Shown: piece after piece, positions 52,458 through 62,900 of the stretch | Numbering within the stretch: position 1 is the stretch's first letter | Layout: every line of letters starts with the position of its first letter | NCBI GenBank assembly: GCA_963736285.1 | Contig: CAVTOA010000002.1 | Location: 391,453-455,452 of the forward strand | Direction: 5' to 3' | Length of the DNA stretch: 64,000 bases | From: CAVTOA01 sp963736285 | Lineage (GTDB): Bacteria; Actinomycetota; Actinomycetes; Mycobacteriales; QHCE01 | Notes under the pieces: generated by a model | The model's input: only the letters and a program-made list of their open reading frames with translations | Databases searched by the model: none | Told to the model about the DNA's origin: nothing | Position numbers and translations under genes: made by a program

Positions 52458-53638
52458 GTGGCACCGTGGCAAACATCATTCTCGATCACGTATCCAAGCG
52501 ATACGACGACGGCACTACAGCGGTGCAAGACGTTACTTTGGACATCGCGGACCAAGAGTTCTTGATTCTGGTCGGGCCATCCGGATGTGGAAAGACCACC
52601 ACACTGAACATGATCGCTGGTCTTGAAGACATCAGCGAAGGTGATCTTCGTATCGATGGCGAGCGGGTCAACGAACGCGCGCCCAAAGACCGCGACATCG
52701 CCATGGTGTTTCAGTCGTACGCCCTCTACCCGCACATGACCGTGCGGGAGAACATGTCATTCCCGCTCAAGCTCGCCAAGATGGACAGAGCCACCATCAA
52801 ATCCAAGGTCGAGAACGCGGCGCGGATTCTCGAACTCACTCCTCATCTTGATCGCAAGCCCGGAAACCTCTCGGGTGGACAGCGCCAGCGGGTGGCGATG
52901 GGGCGGGCCATCGTTCGGGACCCTAAAGCGTTCTTGATGGACGAGCCTCTGTCTAATTTGGATGCCAAACTACGGGTGCAGATGCGCACCTCAATCTCGC
53001 GCTTGCAAAAGAGTCTGGGTACGACGACGGTCTACGTCACCCACGACCAGACCGAGGCGATGACGCTGGGCGACCGCATCGTGCTGATGCGCGCGGGCGT
53101 GGTGCAGCAAGTCGGTTCTCCACAGGAACTCTACGATCGCCCCACCAACCTCTTCGTTGCCGGCTTTATCGGCTCGCCGTCCATGAACTTCCTCCCGGGT
53201 GAGCTCGCCGACAACGCCATTCAGACACCGATTGCCACCATCCCTTTGACGGACCGGCTCCGTCGGGCGCTGGAAGCTGGCGACGCCCCCCGTGACGTCG
53301 TCGTGGGTGTTCGTCCCGAGGCTTTCGAAGATATCCGCTTGGTCGAAAATCCCGACAAGGGCGTGAGCTTCGACGACACTGTGGACATCGTGGAGTCCAT
53401 GGGGTCAGAAAAGTTCGTGTACTTCAACGTCGACGAGACGCTCATCGACTCAGAACATCTCGCCGAAATCGCGCAAGACGCCGACACCGAAGATGTACCC
53501 GACACCTCGCAGCTCGTCGCCAAGTTGGACAGTAAATCGCCAGCGCATGAGGGCGAGCGAATCTCCCTCTGGCTCAACCCAGACGACATCACGGTGTTTG
53601 ACCCCGCCAGCGGCAACAACCTGACCGTGGACGCATAG
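52454..53638 (+). CDS. sugC: Trehalose ABC transporter ATPase SugC
   Basis: An MsmK/MalK-type ATPase, 394 residues. Walker A GPSGCGKTTTLNMIAGLE, Q-loop VFQSYALYPHMTV, signature LSGGQRQRVAMGRAIVRDP, Walker B FLMDEPLSNLDAK and H-loop YVTHDQTEAM are all intact. The C-terminal OB-type regulatory domain is present (VVVGVRPEAFEDI). It completes the importer; in mycobacteria this system recycles trehalose released during mycolate transfer. Confidence 0.93.
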   Translation: MSGTVANIILDHVSKRYDDGTTAVQDVTLDIADQEFLILVGPSGCGKTTTLNMIAGLEDISEGDLRIDGERVNERAPKDRDIAMVFQSYALYPHMTVRENMSFPLKLAKMDRATIKSKVENAARILELTPHLDRKPGNLSGGQRQRVAMGRAIVRDPKAFLMDEPLSNLDAKLRVQMRTSISRLQKSLGTTTVYVTHDQTEAMTLGDRIVLMRAGVVQQVGSPQELYDRPTNLFVAGFIGSPSMNFLPGELADNAIQTPIATIPLTDRLRRALEAGDAPRDVVVGVRPEAFEDIRLVENPDKGVSFDDTVDIVESMGSEKFVYFNVDETLIDSEHLAEIAQDADTEDVPDTSQLVAKLDSKSPAHEGERISLWLNPDDITVFDPASGNNLTVDA

Positions 53639-53643
53639 TCGGG

Positions 53644-53665
53644 CAAGCGACACAGCAGTCGCTTG
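53644..53665 (+). terminator. Hairpin after sugC
   Basis: CAAGCGAC and GTCGCTTG form an 8-bp stem with a 6-base loop, six bases after the sugC stop. It lies between convergent sugC and tsnR, so it may end transcription from both sides. No T-run. Confidence 0.55.
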
Positions 53666-53718
53666 GGGAACCAGTCATCTTGCGCTTGTGGCCGGCCTAG
53701 CTCGACGAAGCGTGCTTG

Positions 53719-54567
53719 CTACTCGCGGGCGCCGAGCCGTTGCTGTTCCCGCGCGGAGGCATATAGACAAATACCGGCAGCGACCGCCAAGTTGAGACTC
53801 TCAGCACGACCCAGGATCGGGATGGAAACCTTCGCGTGGGCCAGCGCGGCGACCTCATCGCCAAGACCGTGCGCCTCATTGCCAAACATCCACGCCGTAG
53901 GAGGGCCTAACTCTTCGTCGGTGCAGTCGAAGAGGCTGCGTTCGCCATCGGCGCTGGTGGCATAGGTTCGGAGCCCAGCGTCACGCAAAGCCGCCGCTAT
54001 GGTCTCGACGTCTCCCCCGCGCACGATCGGCAGGTGAAATACGCTTCCCACCGCGGCACGTACCGTCTTTCCGTTATACGGATCGACGCTCGAGTCCGAG
54101 AAAATGACGCCGTCCGCACCGGCGGCGTCGGCCGTGCGCAAGATCGTGCCAGCATTGCCCGGATCTCTCACATTGGACAGCACAGCGACTAGTCGCGGCC
54201 GTGACGACGTCAGCTGTTCCAGCGAGATGTCAACATACGCACACACGGCGACGATCCCTTGTGGGGTGGTGGTCTCACTCAAGCTGGCCAACGCTTCGTC
54301 GGTGGCGATATTTACCGCGACGCCCTGAGTCCGCGCGGATTGGATGAGACGCCCATAACGCTCCAGCGCGCCAGAGGCGACGAACAGCGCTACCGCGGCT
54401 GGACCCCCGCCCCCCTGTTGCGACGACAACGCCTCACGTACTGCCTGCGGGCCTTCGGCCAGGAACTGGCGCTCCTGGTCCCGATGCCTCCGACGCATCA
54501 GCTTGCGCACAGCAACAACCCGAGGCGTCCGCTCCGTAAATGGGGCGACCTCGGGTTGTTGTGTCAT
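53719..54567 (-). CDS. tsnR: SpoU/TrmH family RNA 2'-O-methyltransferase (TsnR-like)
   Basis: A 282-residue SPOUT methyltransferase. N-terminal substrate-binding part RKLMRRRHRDQERQFLAEGPQAVREAL. Motif 1 NVRDPGNAGTILRTADAAGADGVIF, motif 2 AWMFGNEAHGL and motif 3 IPILGRAESLNLAVAAGICLY form the knotted SAM-binding site. Target likely 23S rRNA; exact position not known. The linkage to rplT matches Rv1644-Rv1643. Confidence 0.88.
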   Translation of the reverse strand: MTQQPEVAPFTERTPRVVAVRKLMRRRHRDQERQFLAEGPQAVREALSSQQGGGGPAAVALFVASGALERYGRLIQSARTQGVAVNIATDEALASLSETTTPQGIVAVCAYVDISLEQLTSSRPRLVAVLSNVRDPGNAGTILRTADAAGADGVIFSDSSVDPYNGKTVRAAVGSVFHLPIVRGGDVETIAAALRDAGLRTYATSADGERSLFDCTDEELGPPTAWMFGNEAHGLGDEVAALAHAKVSIPILGRAESLNLAVAAGICLYASAREQQRLGARE

Positions 54568-54596
54568 GAGCCAAAACGCTTCAGCGACGAGCGGGC

Positions 54597-54974
54597 TTAC
54601 GCGGCCTGGTTAGCGGCTGCGGGCACTGCGGCGTGCGCGATCTGCACCAGTCGGGCAAACGCCTGGGGGTCGTTCACGGCGAGCTCGGCGAGGATCTTGC
54701 GGTCGACCTCAACCTCGGCCAGGCGCAAGCCCTGAATCAACCGGTTGTAGGTGATGCCGTTTTCGCGGGCTGCCGCATTGATGCGGGTAATCCAGAGCCG
54801 GCGGAAGTCGCCTTTACGAGCACGACGGTCACGGTAGGCATAGTTCAGCGAATGGAGCATCTGCTCCTTCGCCTTGCGGTACAGACGCGAACGCTGACCG
54901 CGGTAACCCTTGGCCGTCTTTAGAATGGTCCGGCGTTTCTTCTGGGCGTTGACCGCCCGCTTCACGCGTGCCAC
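54597..54974 (-). CDS. rplT: 50S ribosomal protein L20
   Basis: Binds 23S rRNA early in assembly. A basic 125-residue protein with ARVKRAVNAQKKRRTILKTAKGYRGQRSRLYRKAKEQ and FRRLWITRINAAARENGITYNRLI, all invariant L20 segments. It follows rpmI by 71 bases and precedes tsnR by 29. Confidence 0.97.
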   Translation of the reverse strand: MARVKRAVNAQKKRRTILKTAKGYRGQRSRLYRKAKEQMLHSLNYAYRDRRARKGDFRRLWITRINAAARENGITYNRLIQGLRLAEVEVDRKILAELAVNDPQAFARLVQIAHAAVPAAANQAA

Positions 54975-55045
54975 GGGTCCACACTCATTTCTTTAGTCGT
55001 AATGGTCCAAAAGGGAACAAAACCTGCAGAGCTCGGCTTGTTTAG

Positions 55046-55255
55046 TTACACACCAAGCAGCGTTTTGATCCGCTTCTCGTCAGCCTTAGCCACCTCGGTT
55101 GTTCCGCTCATGTGGCGCTTCTGATCAGCTGACTTCTTCTCCAGCAAGTGGCGCTTGCCGGCCTTCTGCCGCCGCAGCTTGCCAGAGCCGGTCTGCTTGA
55201 CTCTCTTGCTGATACCGGAATGGCTCTTGTTCTTAGTCTTGGTCTTCTTCGGCAT
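55046..55255 (-). CDS. rpmI: 50S ribosomal protein L35
   Basis: A 69-residue basic protein: SHSGISKRVKQTGSGKLRRQKAGKRHLLEKKS is diagnostic. It has about five residues more at the N-terminus (KTKTKN-type Lys run) than the 64-residue mycobacterial form. It sits between infC and rplT as usual. Confidence 0.95.
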   Translation of the reverse strand: MPKKTKTKNKSHSGISKRVKQTGSGKLRRQKAGKRHLLEKKSADQKRHMSGTTEVAKADEKRIKTLLGV

Positions 55256-55287
55256 GATGTGCCTACTCCTGTGCAGTGTTTGTGGCG

Positions 55288-55839
55288 TTACTCGGCAGGG
55301 GTGGGTTTCGGCGCGCTTTTACCAGCCGTCCGATGTGGAGCAAGGACCATGATCATGTTGCGACCGTCCTGCTTAGGGCTCGCTTCTACGAAACCCAGCT
55401 CGGTGACGTCTTCGGCTAGCCGACGCAGCAAGCGCAGCCCCAGCTCGGGACGGCTTTGCTCGCGACCACGGAACATGATCGTCACCTTGACTTTGTCGCC
55501 CGCCTTCAAGAACCGCACGATGTGACCTTTTTTGGTCTCGTAATCGTGACTGTCGATCTTGGGCCGGAGCTTCATTTCCTTGATGACGGTGAGGCTTTGG
55601 TTGCGCCGAGCCTCCCGTGCCTTTTGGGCGCTCTCGTACTTGAATTTGCCGTAGTCCATAAGTTTGCAGACCGGCGGACGCGCCATAGGAGCGACCTCAA
55701 CCAAATCCAAGTCAGTGTCTTGAGCCAATCGAAGTGCCTCGGCAACCGGGATGATGCCGACTTGCTCTCCTTCTGGCCCAACCAGACGCACCTGGGTAGC
55801 ACGAATCTGGTCGTTAACACGTAGTTCGATGACGCTGAT
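55288..55839 (-). CDS. infC: Translation initiation factor IF-3 with ATC start codon
   Basis: Binds 30S subunits and checks start codons. The N-domain reads LRVNDQIRATQVRLVGPEGEQVGI. The C-domain has KPKID-type LRPKIDSHDYETKKGHIVRFLKAGDKVKVTIMFRGREQSRPELG. The strong site GAGGAGG at 55846-55852 is followed, after four to six bases, by ATC at 55839, and no ATG, GTG or TTG is suitably placed. IF-3 genes classically use a rare start (AUU or similar) for autoregulation, so ATC gives a 183-residue protein. The open frame extends to 55902 only through the leader. Confidence 0.9.
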   Translation of the reverse strand: MSVIELRVNDQIRATQVRLVGPEGEQVGIIPVAEALRLAQDTDLDLVEVAPMARPPVCKLMDYGKFKYESAQKAREARRNQSLTVIKEMKLRPKIDSHDYETKKGHIVRFLKAGDKVKVTIMFRGREQSRPELGLRLLRRLAEDVTELGFVEASPKQDGRNMIMVLAPHRTAGKSAPKPTPAE

Positions 55840-56225
55840 GGGACCTCCTCGGACGTACCGTATTGTCCTGACCGCTATATAGCCGACATGCAGAAACCAC
55901 AAAAGGCTCCAGAGTCACACCAAAGCCTCTCGGCTTTCGATGATCATCCAGAGCCTAGCTCTTTGACCAGCCACCATGAGAGGTTGCGCTGACAGATATG
56001 TCCGCAGCTCAACAAGCTGAAACAGCCTCAGGTGACCAGACCCGTCTACCCATAAGGCAGACCAGGTGAGAGCGCGGCTCTTCTTGATGTCGGTCGGCTT
56101 GCTCTGGCAGTACCAAGCAAGACATTCGACAGGTCAGATTTATCTCGGCTGCCACGGTACCAGTCTAAAGAGTTCGACCACCTACCGAGGTGGGCACGAT
56201 CTCCCGACAGTACGGGCACTGCCCA
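55840..56225 (-). promoter_or_regulatory. infC leader with nested hairpins, and boundary of the conjugation module
   Basis: On the minus strand, an outer pair AGGCTC (55951-55956 side) with GAGCCT (55904-55909 side) encloses an inner hairpin AAAGCC-GAGA-GGCTTT (55922-55937). The outer stem is followed by TTTTG, like an attenuator ahead of infC. Further right, CCACCT-CGGT-AGGTGG (56178-56193) lies 33 bases past the M23 peptidase stop and may end the conjugation operon. No direct repeat marking an insertion site was noticed. Confidence 0.5.
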
Positions 56226-57370
56226 CTACGTTTGGCCCAGCGTGGCGCCCCGTGCCCGCATGAACGCGACCGGGTCAACCAGCTTTCCCGCCACCCGGGT
56301 TTCGAAATGCAGATGTGGTCCATCCGCATTTCCACTCATGCCTACCTCGCCAATGACTTGCCCGGCCACCACTTTGTCGCCCACCCGCACCTCCGGCTGT
56401 GTGAGCATATGGCAATACCGGGTGAGCAGGCCTCCGCCATGATCGATCTCGACATACCAGCCACAGCCCTTGACCCGCACACTGCCGTCTTCGTCGCAGG
56501 TGCCCACATTCACATTGCAGGTAGAGGTAACGACCGTTCCCGCTGACGCGGCATGAATCTCGGCACCACGCGGTGCGCCAAGATCGGCACCGTCATGATC
56601 GGGCCGATCGCTGGTACGGAAGCCGCTGGTGAGCTTGGCCACCACCGGCGCCACCCAACCCGCAGCGCTCACTTGGCCCGGTTGGGCACACGACGGCAGT
56701 TTGCCTTCCGCATTGGCCACGGCAAAGCCACCACCGTCCGTCAACGTGTTGACGAGCCGCGTCGCCAACGGTTCCCATTTTTGGTACGCGCCCGGAAACG
56801 CCGACCGCTGCACCGCCTGCGCCGCCTCCGTCAAGCGCATGTCTTGCCAGTCTTTAACCACGAGCAATTTTTTATAGAACTTGGTGGATGAGTAACGCGG
56901 ATCGATCAATTGAGCTTCGGTCCCCCAGCCTTGCGAGGGCCGTTGCTGAAACAGCCCGAGCGAATCGTGATCGTTTTTCTTCCCCAGATTATGTAGGTTC
57001 CGCAGCTTCGACTCTTGCATCGCGGTCGCGACCGCGATAACCCATCCACGCGGCGGCACCTGTAGCTCTTTGCCCACTTGAATGATGACGGCCGCGTTGC
57101 TCACCTGCTCCTCGGAGAGGCCCTCAACGTCCACATTCATGGCGTCCGCTGCGATCTGATCCGCACCGCAAGTGTTCGCCGGCGGCTCGCTCGGTGTTGC
57201 GAGTCCGAACTGCCGAAGACCGCCGGAACCATGCCACCACACACGAATAGGGCCAACACCGCGAGCCCGATACCACCGATGAGGATGCGTCGACCGAGCC
57301 TTCCCGACCGGTGCCGCGCTGTCAGCTGTGCTTCGTAATACGCGATCAGCTGCTCTTCCATGGCACTCAT
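56226..57370 (-). pseudogene. Membrane-anchored lysozyme-like/M23 peptidase of a conjugation module, one frameshift
   Basis: A cell-wall hydrolase that would open peptidoglycan for a conjugation channel (TcpG/Orf14-like role). The ATG at 57370 starts MSAMEEQLIAYYEAQ, then a membrane anchor (ILIGGIGLAVLALFVCGGMV). A one-base loss near 57203 shifts to the frame carrying NTCGADQIAADAMNVDVEGLSEEQ and a lytic-transglycosylase-like domain (VIAVATAMQESKLRNLHNLG, DSLGLFQQRPSQGWG). The C-terminal M23 domain shows HDGADLGAPRGAEIHAASAGTVV and GPHLHFETRV, with the zinc ligands His and Asp. Only one break; it would be functional if that is an error. Confidence 0.78.
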
Positions 57371-57412
57371 GTTGTGCTGGTCGTCCGCTGCTGGTAGTGG
57401 GGGGTCGGCGAT

Positions 57413-58530
57413 TCATGCGGACGGCGCCGCCTGGGGACCAGACGATGACACGTGTAGATGGAGGTCGCTCGACGTGTCCAGATCGGACACCAGCCAGGCT
57501 CCATTGGTGAGTACACAGGAAACGAGTGACCCGGCCAGCATCGGTGGGCACCGAGACGGTGACCGCATTGCCGTGGCCCGCTACCAATGTGACGTCGGCG
57601 ATCGTTCCGGTCAACGCGGTCGCCGGTACATCCTGCGGATCAGAGAGCCGGAGCTGCGCCGCAAACGTGTCGTCTGCATATTGACCCGCCTGAAGCGCCC
57701 ACTCCGCGGGCGCGATCCCGCTGGGGTGATTTGCCCATGTGCGAACGAAGTTTCTCGCCAACCGTGACCGCCTCCGGTGGGGCCGTCGTCGGAGCAACCG
57801 AGGCGGAGCCGTACACGCTGTCGTTGGGTTGCCGGCTGTGGTCACCGTCCGATGTAGTGGTCCTGGACTCCTGTGACGGCCCGTGATCAGTGCGCTGGGT
57901 TAAGCGCGCTATCAGCAACACCCCGACCAATAAGCTCGCGAGTCCTATGGCAACCCACAACCGCCAACCAGGCTTGGGTAGCCACTGGCCAAACCCATCA
58001 GGCACGACTGAACCCTTCGGGCCGCTCCGCCACAGACTCTCTGGGCTACCAACCCAGCTCGACGCCTCCGAGCGGGCAGGCTTCCCCGGCACGAACACGA
58101 CATAGCGCTCACGCGGTGCCGGCGCGGCACGCGGCGCGGGCGTCACCGAACCGCCCACACCACTCGCCTCGCCGCTACTCGAAGACGATGCGGGCTCTCG
58201 ATCGTGTCTGGACGCATCACCCTCGGCACCGCGCTCGGCATAGGCCGCACTCATGTCACCCCGGGTTGAGGCAACCACCAACGTGTTCTCGACCGGATCC
58301 GCACGCAGCACTGGATCGTTGCCCACCGCACCATGTCGGCTCCAGGTCTCCGGCCGAGCGACAATGGTCTCGCGATGCGGCGTTCCTCTCCGCTCATGAG
58401 CATCCAACGCTGCCGAATCGCCGACGTAACTTCCCGCGGCAGTGACAGAAAAGCGCCGCAAGGTCACCGAAGACCCGTTGATGCATCCGCCCAATCCCAC
58501 CTGCCAGGTTCCCCATCGGGTCGACCCCGT
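57413..58530 (-). pseudogene. TcpC-like conjugation protein, at least two frameshifts
   Basis: A single-pass membrane protein with a VirB8-like periplasmic domain. The anchor is LWVAIGLASLLVGVLLIARL, followed by a Ser/Thr-rich linker. The frame breaks near 57752 between EAVTVGEK and FVRTWANHPSGIAPAEWALQAG. It breaks again near 57525, after which SCVLTNGAWLVSDLDTSSDLHLHVSS ends at 57413. The upstream boundary with the channel gene is unclear because the same open frame also contains the probable C-terminal tail of that gene (RPETWSR and Ser/Glu-rich sequence). The real start is probably near 58020-58100. Confidence 0.65.
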
Positions 58531-59951
58531 GAGCTGTGTCAACCGACGATACGGACGCAAGAGCAGCCAAAGGATCAGCCCCAGTCAGCCAGATCAGTAG
58601 ATCTGTTGCCAGCCCGCCAACGACGGCGTAGTCGTGATGATCTGGACCCTAATAAAAAGATGGCAGAGCCAGCTCCAAAGACGACACAATTCACCATGCA
58701 GCCGCAACGGTACGCAGCAGATCTGCGCAACGGACCCAGAGCGGGCCGCAAATCCCGACCGTTCCGATGGCCGGCATAAAGATGACCGCCAGCCGAACGA
58801 TCAAGAACGCGATCAGGATTAGCAGCGAAGCCATCAAATCGAACGGCGTGGTGACCAGCGCGGAGACCAGCGCAAGAAGGCTGGTCCGATGCGCTCGGTG
58901 CCCTTCTTGCCTGTCAAATAGTCGTAGGCATCCGGATCCTCCGACTGCACTTTACTGGCGGTGGTACGCCACAGATTGGCCTTTTCTTTGTAGATCTGGC
59001 TACGCGAGTCTGAGCTCTCCTGCATTTTCTTCGCGTCTTTCCAGGAGATCGCTCGGGCCACGTAAAGGTCGGGGCCATACTTCTTCGCGATGTCGTTCGT
59101 TGTGCTCCCCACAGTGCCGCGCAGCCACTGGTTATAAAGGACGGTCTGCGTCATCACACCCGATGCCCGCACCGCTGGCGGGCGTTTGTCCTTGGGGTTG
59201 TCTGACGATAGCGAGCCGGCTACCTGTCCCAAAGCGCCAGTTAGGGTGCCGTCAGCACCGCGCGCCGCATTAAGGGGCCAGGTAGCGACCGCAGAGACCA
59301 ACACCATGACAAGCAAGGCCCACGCAGCAGTCGTGACCGCCGCCGACATATTTCCGTTGCGCGCCCCCCACAGCAGCCAGAGCCCGACAATCGCGAGCAC
59401 CACAGCGCCCCAGACACTGAAGATCCGGTCGCGCAACGCGTTGCTCGCCTTCGTCACCAGCGAGTTCGTCCACCCCCACATGGAGTCGGGTTGGTAGGCG
59501 TACTCCCGGACGCTGTTGTCCAACGCAACCAACCACAGGGCGGGCGATTGGATCAGATTGGCGATGGTGTTTGTCGTCACGGCCGCCGGGTTACGCACAG
59601 CGTCTGGACCACAACCCAGGTCGTAGGTTGCGTAATCCAGGCCGGCATAGCCATAAATGTCGTAGGTGGAGACGTCGGCTTATCGGAGAACGGGTCACCG
59701 CTGCACGGCTTTTTGGGCATGCTCGCAAGAACCAACCAGCCAACCCACTATCTGGGCGGGCCGCCGCAGGCGCGTCCTTGCAGTCGTCGACGAACCGCCA
59801 TTGTCGCCGACCCCCGGAAGGCACTCCCACGGACGTCTTACACCCGCAGGGCCGCATGAGCTGGCTGACTGGGCGCGAGGAAAACTGCGGTGCAACCCAC
59901 TAGGACTGCGAGCAGCAACGCTCGCCAACGATGTGACACGAGGGCGAGCAT
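58531..59951 (-). pseudogene. Polytopic conjugation channel protein (TcpH/Orf15-like), multiple frameshifts
   Basis: The ATG at 59951 overlaps the ATPase stop and encodes a signal peptide (RALLLAVLVGCTAVFLAPSQPAHA). The frame breaks near 59848. After another break near 59665, YGYAGLDYATYDLGCGPDAVRNPAAVTTNTIANLIQ leads into a 250-residue open part with two or three membrane helices (FSVWGAVVLAIVGLWLLWG, AAWALLVMVLVSAVATW). Near 58887 a break moves LALVSALVTTPFDLMASLLILIAFLIVRLAVIFMPAIGTVGI into another frame. Between 58750 and 58530 at least four more breaks occur in quick succession. The density exceeds anything else in the window, so this gene may really be dead. Confidence 0.65.
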
Positions 59952-62900
59952 CAGCGTTGCTCTTTCACGCTCGCTGGGTCCAATCTGGACTCAAGAACGG
60001 CCTGTTCTTCGGCTACCGTGTCCGCCGCGAGCACGCTGCTCACCGCAGACGGCGCCGTGGTGTCAAGATGCTCCAAGAGGCCCGGAACGTACGAGAGACT
60101 TGCCCGGAATTTCTGGATGCGACCATCCACGTCGCGCATGATGAACTCGCGGTAGCCCAGCCGTGACTCATCTACGCTCTCGGATACCGACAGCTTGGCG
60201 AGCGTCCCCTCGTATCCGATTCCGCGCTCGACACCGATCATCCGCAGCGCCTGCTCGGCGATCTCCGGATCCTCAGCGATGCTGCCGACAAAGACTGTGG
60301 AAACAAGGTTCTGAACATCCAGCCCCAGAATGTCAATCGGGTTCTGGCTCGCCGCAAGCGCCGCGATGTTCCACTTGCGAGAGTCGCGCGCCAACCGAGT
60401 AAACAAGGCGCGTCCCGAACCCCAACCGGAGAGGAAATGCGTCTCGTCCAGGCCGACGAGCTTGCGTTGGCTCATGCCAAGCCCGTAGGCGCGGCGCGTG
60501 GTAAATGCCGTGGCTAGATGCAGCATGGGCAACGCCATCCGCTCCTCCAGCTGCCAGTACTCGCGGTCGATCGACAAGTCGGGCAGCGTAAGCCCCGCCA
60601 TCGTGATGACCGTGAGGATCGCCTCGTCGTCATCGCGCTCCGGAGCCGCGCCAAAAAAGAGCCGCGACAGCGGCATGTCACGGACATCGCCCAATGTCTC
60701 GGCGAGCTCGCGCCCTTCCTGCCCAAAGTCGTTCAAAGCGGCGACCAAATCGTCCATCGTCGCAGACTCTTCGGGCTCAACCTGACGCGCTGCGCGCTGC
60801 AGCAAAATAGGTGTAGAACGCTCCTTGGCAACTTGCGGAGGGAGCAACATGGTGCAGATATCCGTGGCGAGAGCTTTGCGCTCAGCGCGCGCGGATGCCA
60901 CGGCGGAGCGCCAGTCCTCGTCGCTCGTGAAGTGTTCCCGCCGCGGAGTCGGGATCAGCGAGTACGGCGCTAGCGTTCCGGGATCGCCCCGGGTCAAGTC
61001 GTAGACCTTGCTGTAAGGAGCAAGCTCGGGCATCTGACACAACCGAGCCAACGGGCCAGACGGATCAAGCAAGGTGCAGGGGATACCCCGGCGCGCGGTG
61101 AGGTAGGCGATACTCCCCATGAGCGTCGACTTGCCACCACCCGGCTCAGCCACAAGGACAGCCAGGCCGGACCGCTCCCGCACCTCGGTAGCGAAGTGGG
61201 GATCCCACATTACGGGACGGCGCGAGGTGCCGCAGGTTTCGCCGATGATCGGCCCCCGCCGGTCCCCCACCGCTGCCGCGGCCTGCGGAACCGCAGCCGC
61301 AAAGTACTTCGCGGGCATCCGCCGCAGGTAGCCGGTGTTCGCCAACGGCTGCCCGGGGATGAACTCGTCAAGGAGGCGGACCTGGTCTTTCGGGTGCTGG
61401 AGCGTAATCCGCATCGCTGCGTAGTGGTCGATCAGTAGCCGCACGTGCGCCATGCACTCTTCTTCGGTATCGCCAGCGATAGCGATCCGATGCCAGCCAT
61501 GCACTCGCGCCGCGTCAAGGTCGAGCCCCGTGGCCATCTCATCGGAGATATCCAACGCCCGCTGCGCCAGTCGCTCCAGCTCCGGCGGGGGATCCATCTC
61601 GTGCTCGTGGTAGTCGCGCTGCTGTGAGCGGATGGTCAAGAGTTTGTGTTCGAGGCTGCGCAGCGCATCACCTTGCCCCAGCACATCGACGCGCGAGGAT
61701 ACCTCCATCGGCCAGGGCAGCTGCTCATGAAAGTGCAGCCACGGCTCATGGCGCTCAGGGATATTGAGCTCCTCCATTCGCCCGAAGGTAAGGACCGCGA
61801 TGTGGCGTTCGACGTGCTCATCGCCGAGACGGCTCACGAGCCGCACTGTGCTGCCATACCGGCTGCGGTGCCGCAGCGTGTGCTCGGTAAACGCCAGCAC
61901 GTCGCCCGGCTCCCACAACTCGCTACTGGCGGCGGAGAGCAACTGCTGTGGCGCTGGCATACACAACGCAACCGAACGATGGATCAACCACTCAAGCTCG
62001 CGCGCGCTAGCGGGGCGAGCTTGGAGGCCAAAGGCGCCAAGCACTTCATCAAACCGGCGCACCAATTGCGCTACCCGAGTCCGCTCGGCCTTCCCAACGC
62101 CTCGGCGCCGGATCGTGTTGAGGAGCTCGACTGCCTGCTCGCGCATGGTGCGGCGCTGGAATGTGACGCCGAGGTAGACCTCTCCCTCAGACATGTTCGC
62201 CTCGTGCACCCGGTTCTGCGCCTGGACAAGGTGATCGCCCCAGCTGGGTGCGCCCGAAAGATCCGGCAACGGGCCAGGCGTGAGCTGATCCAAGCGTGCC
62301 GCCCACTGATCAGCTGGGTAGGGACGAGTGGTGCGGCGCAGATGGATGCCGGTACCCGGCAAGCGATGCATACTGCGCGGCGATCCCCATGATGAGCGAA
62401 ACGCGCTCTTTATCCGCGCGGAAGGCCCACTGGAGATCGGGGAGTCGATACCAGGCTGTCACCTCTGTCCGAGTAAACGTCAAATGACCAGCGATCTCGT
62501 GCAGCTCCAACTCAACAGTCGGTTCACGATCTCGGAAAGCTGGACGTCTGGCCACCGGCACCGTCAGCGGACTGGGCCCGGCCGGTTTAGGCTCCGTCGT
62601 GGACGGTTTCTGCGGTGGCGCCTGCCTGCTCGGTGCCGGAGGCGCCACGGGCACTGTGGCGGGCACCGTGGGCACTTCCCGCGGAACCAGCGCCGACGAC
62701 GACGTGTGCGGCGGCTCAGGGGCGGGTTCCGAACTGGATGGCTCCTGGCTCTCCCCTTGCTGAGGTGGCGTCGGAACAGTGAGCTCGTGGGGGTCTTTCT
62801 CTTTTTCTTCCTCCACAACAAGGTTTGCTGGGGATCGCGACAGCTCCTTGCCCGGCGTCGCCGCAACCGGAGCTGGAGCTTGCTCGGTCTCGATAGGTGC

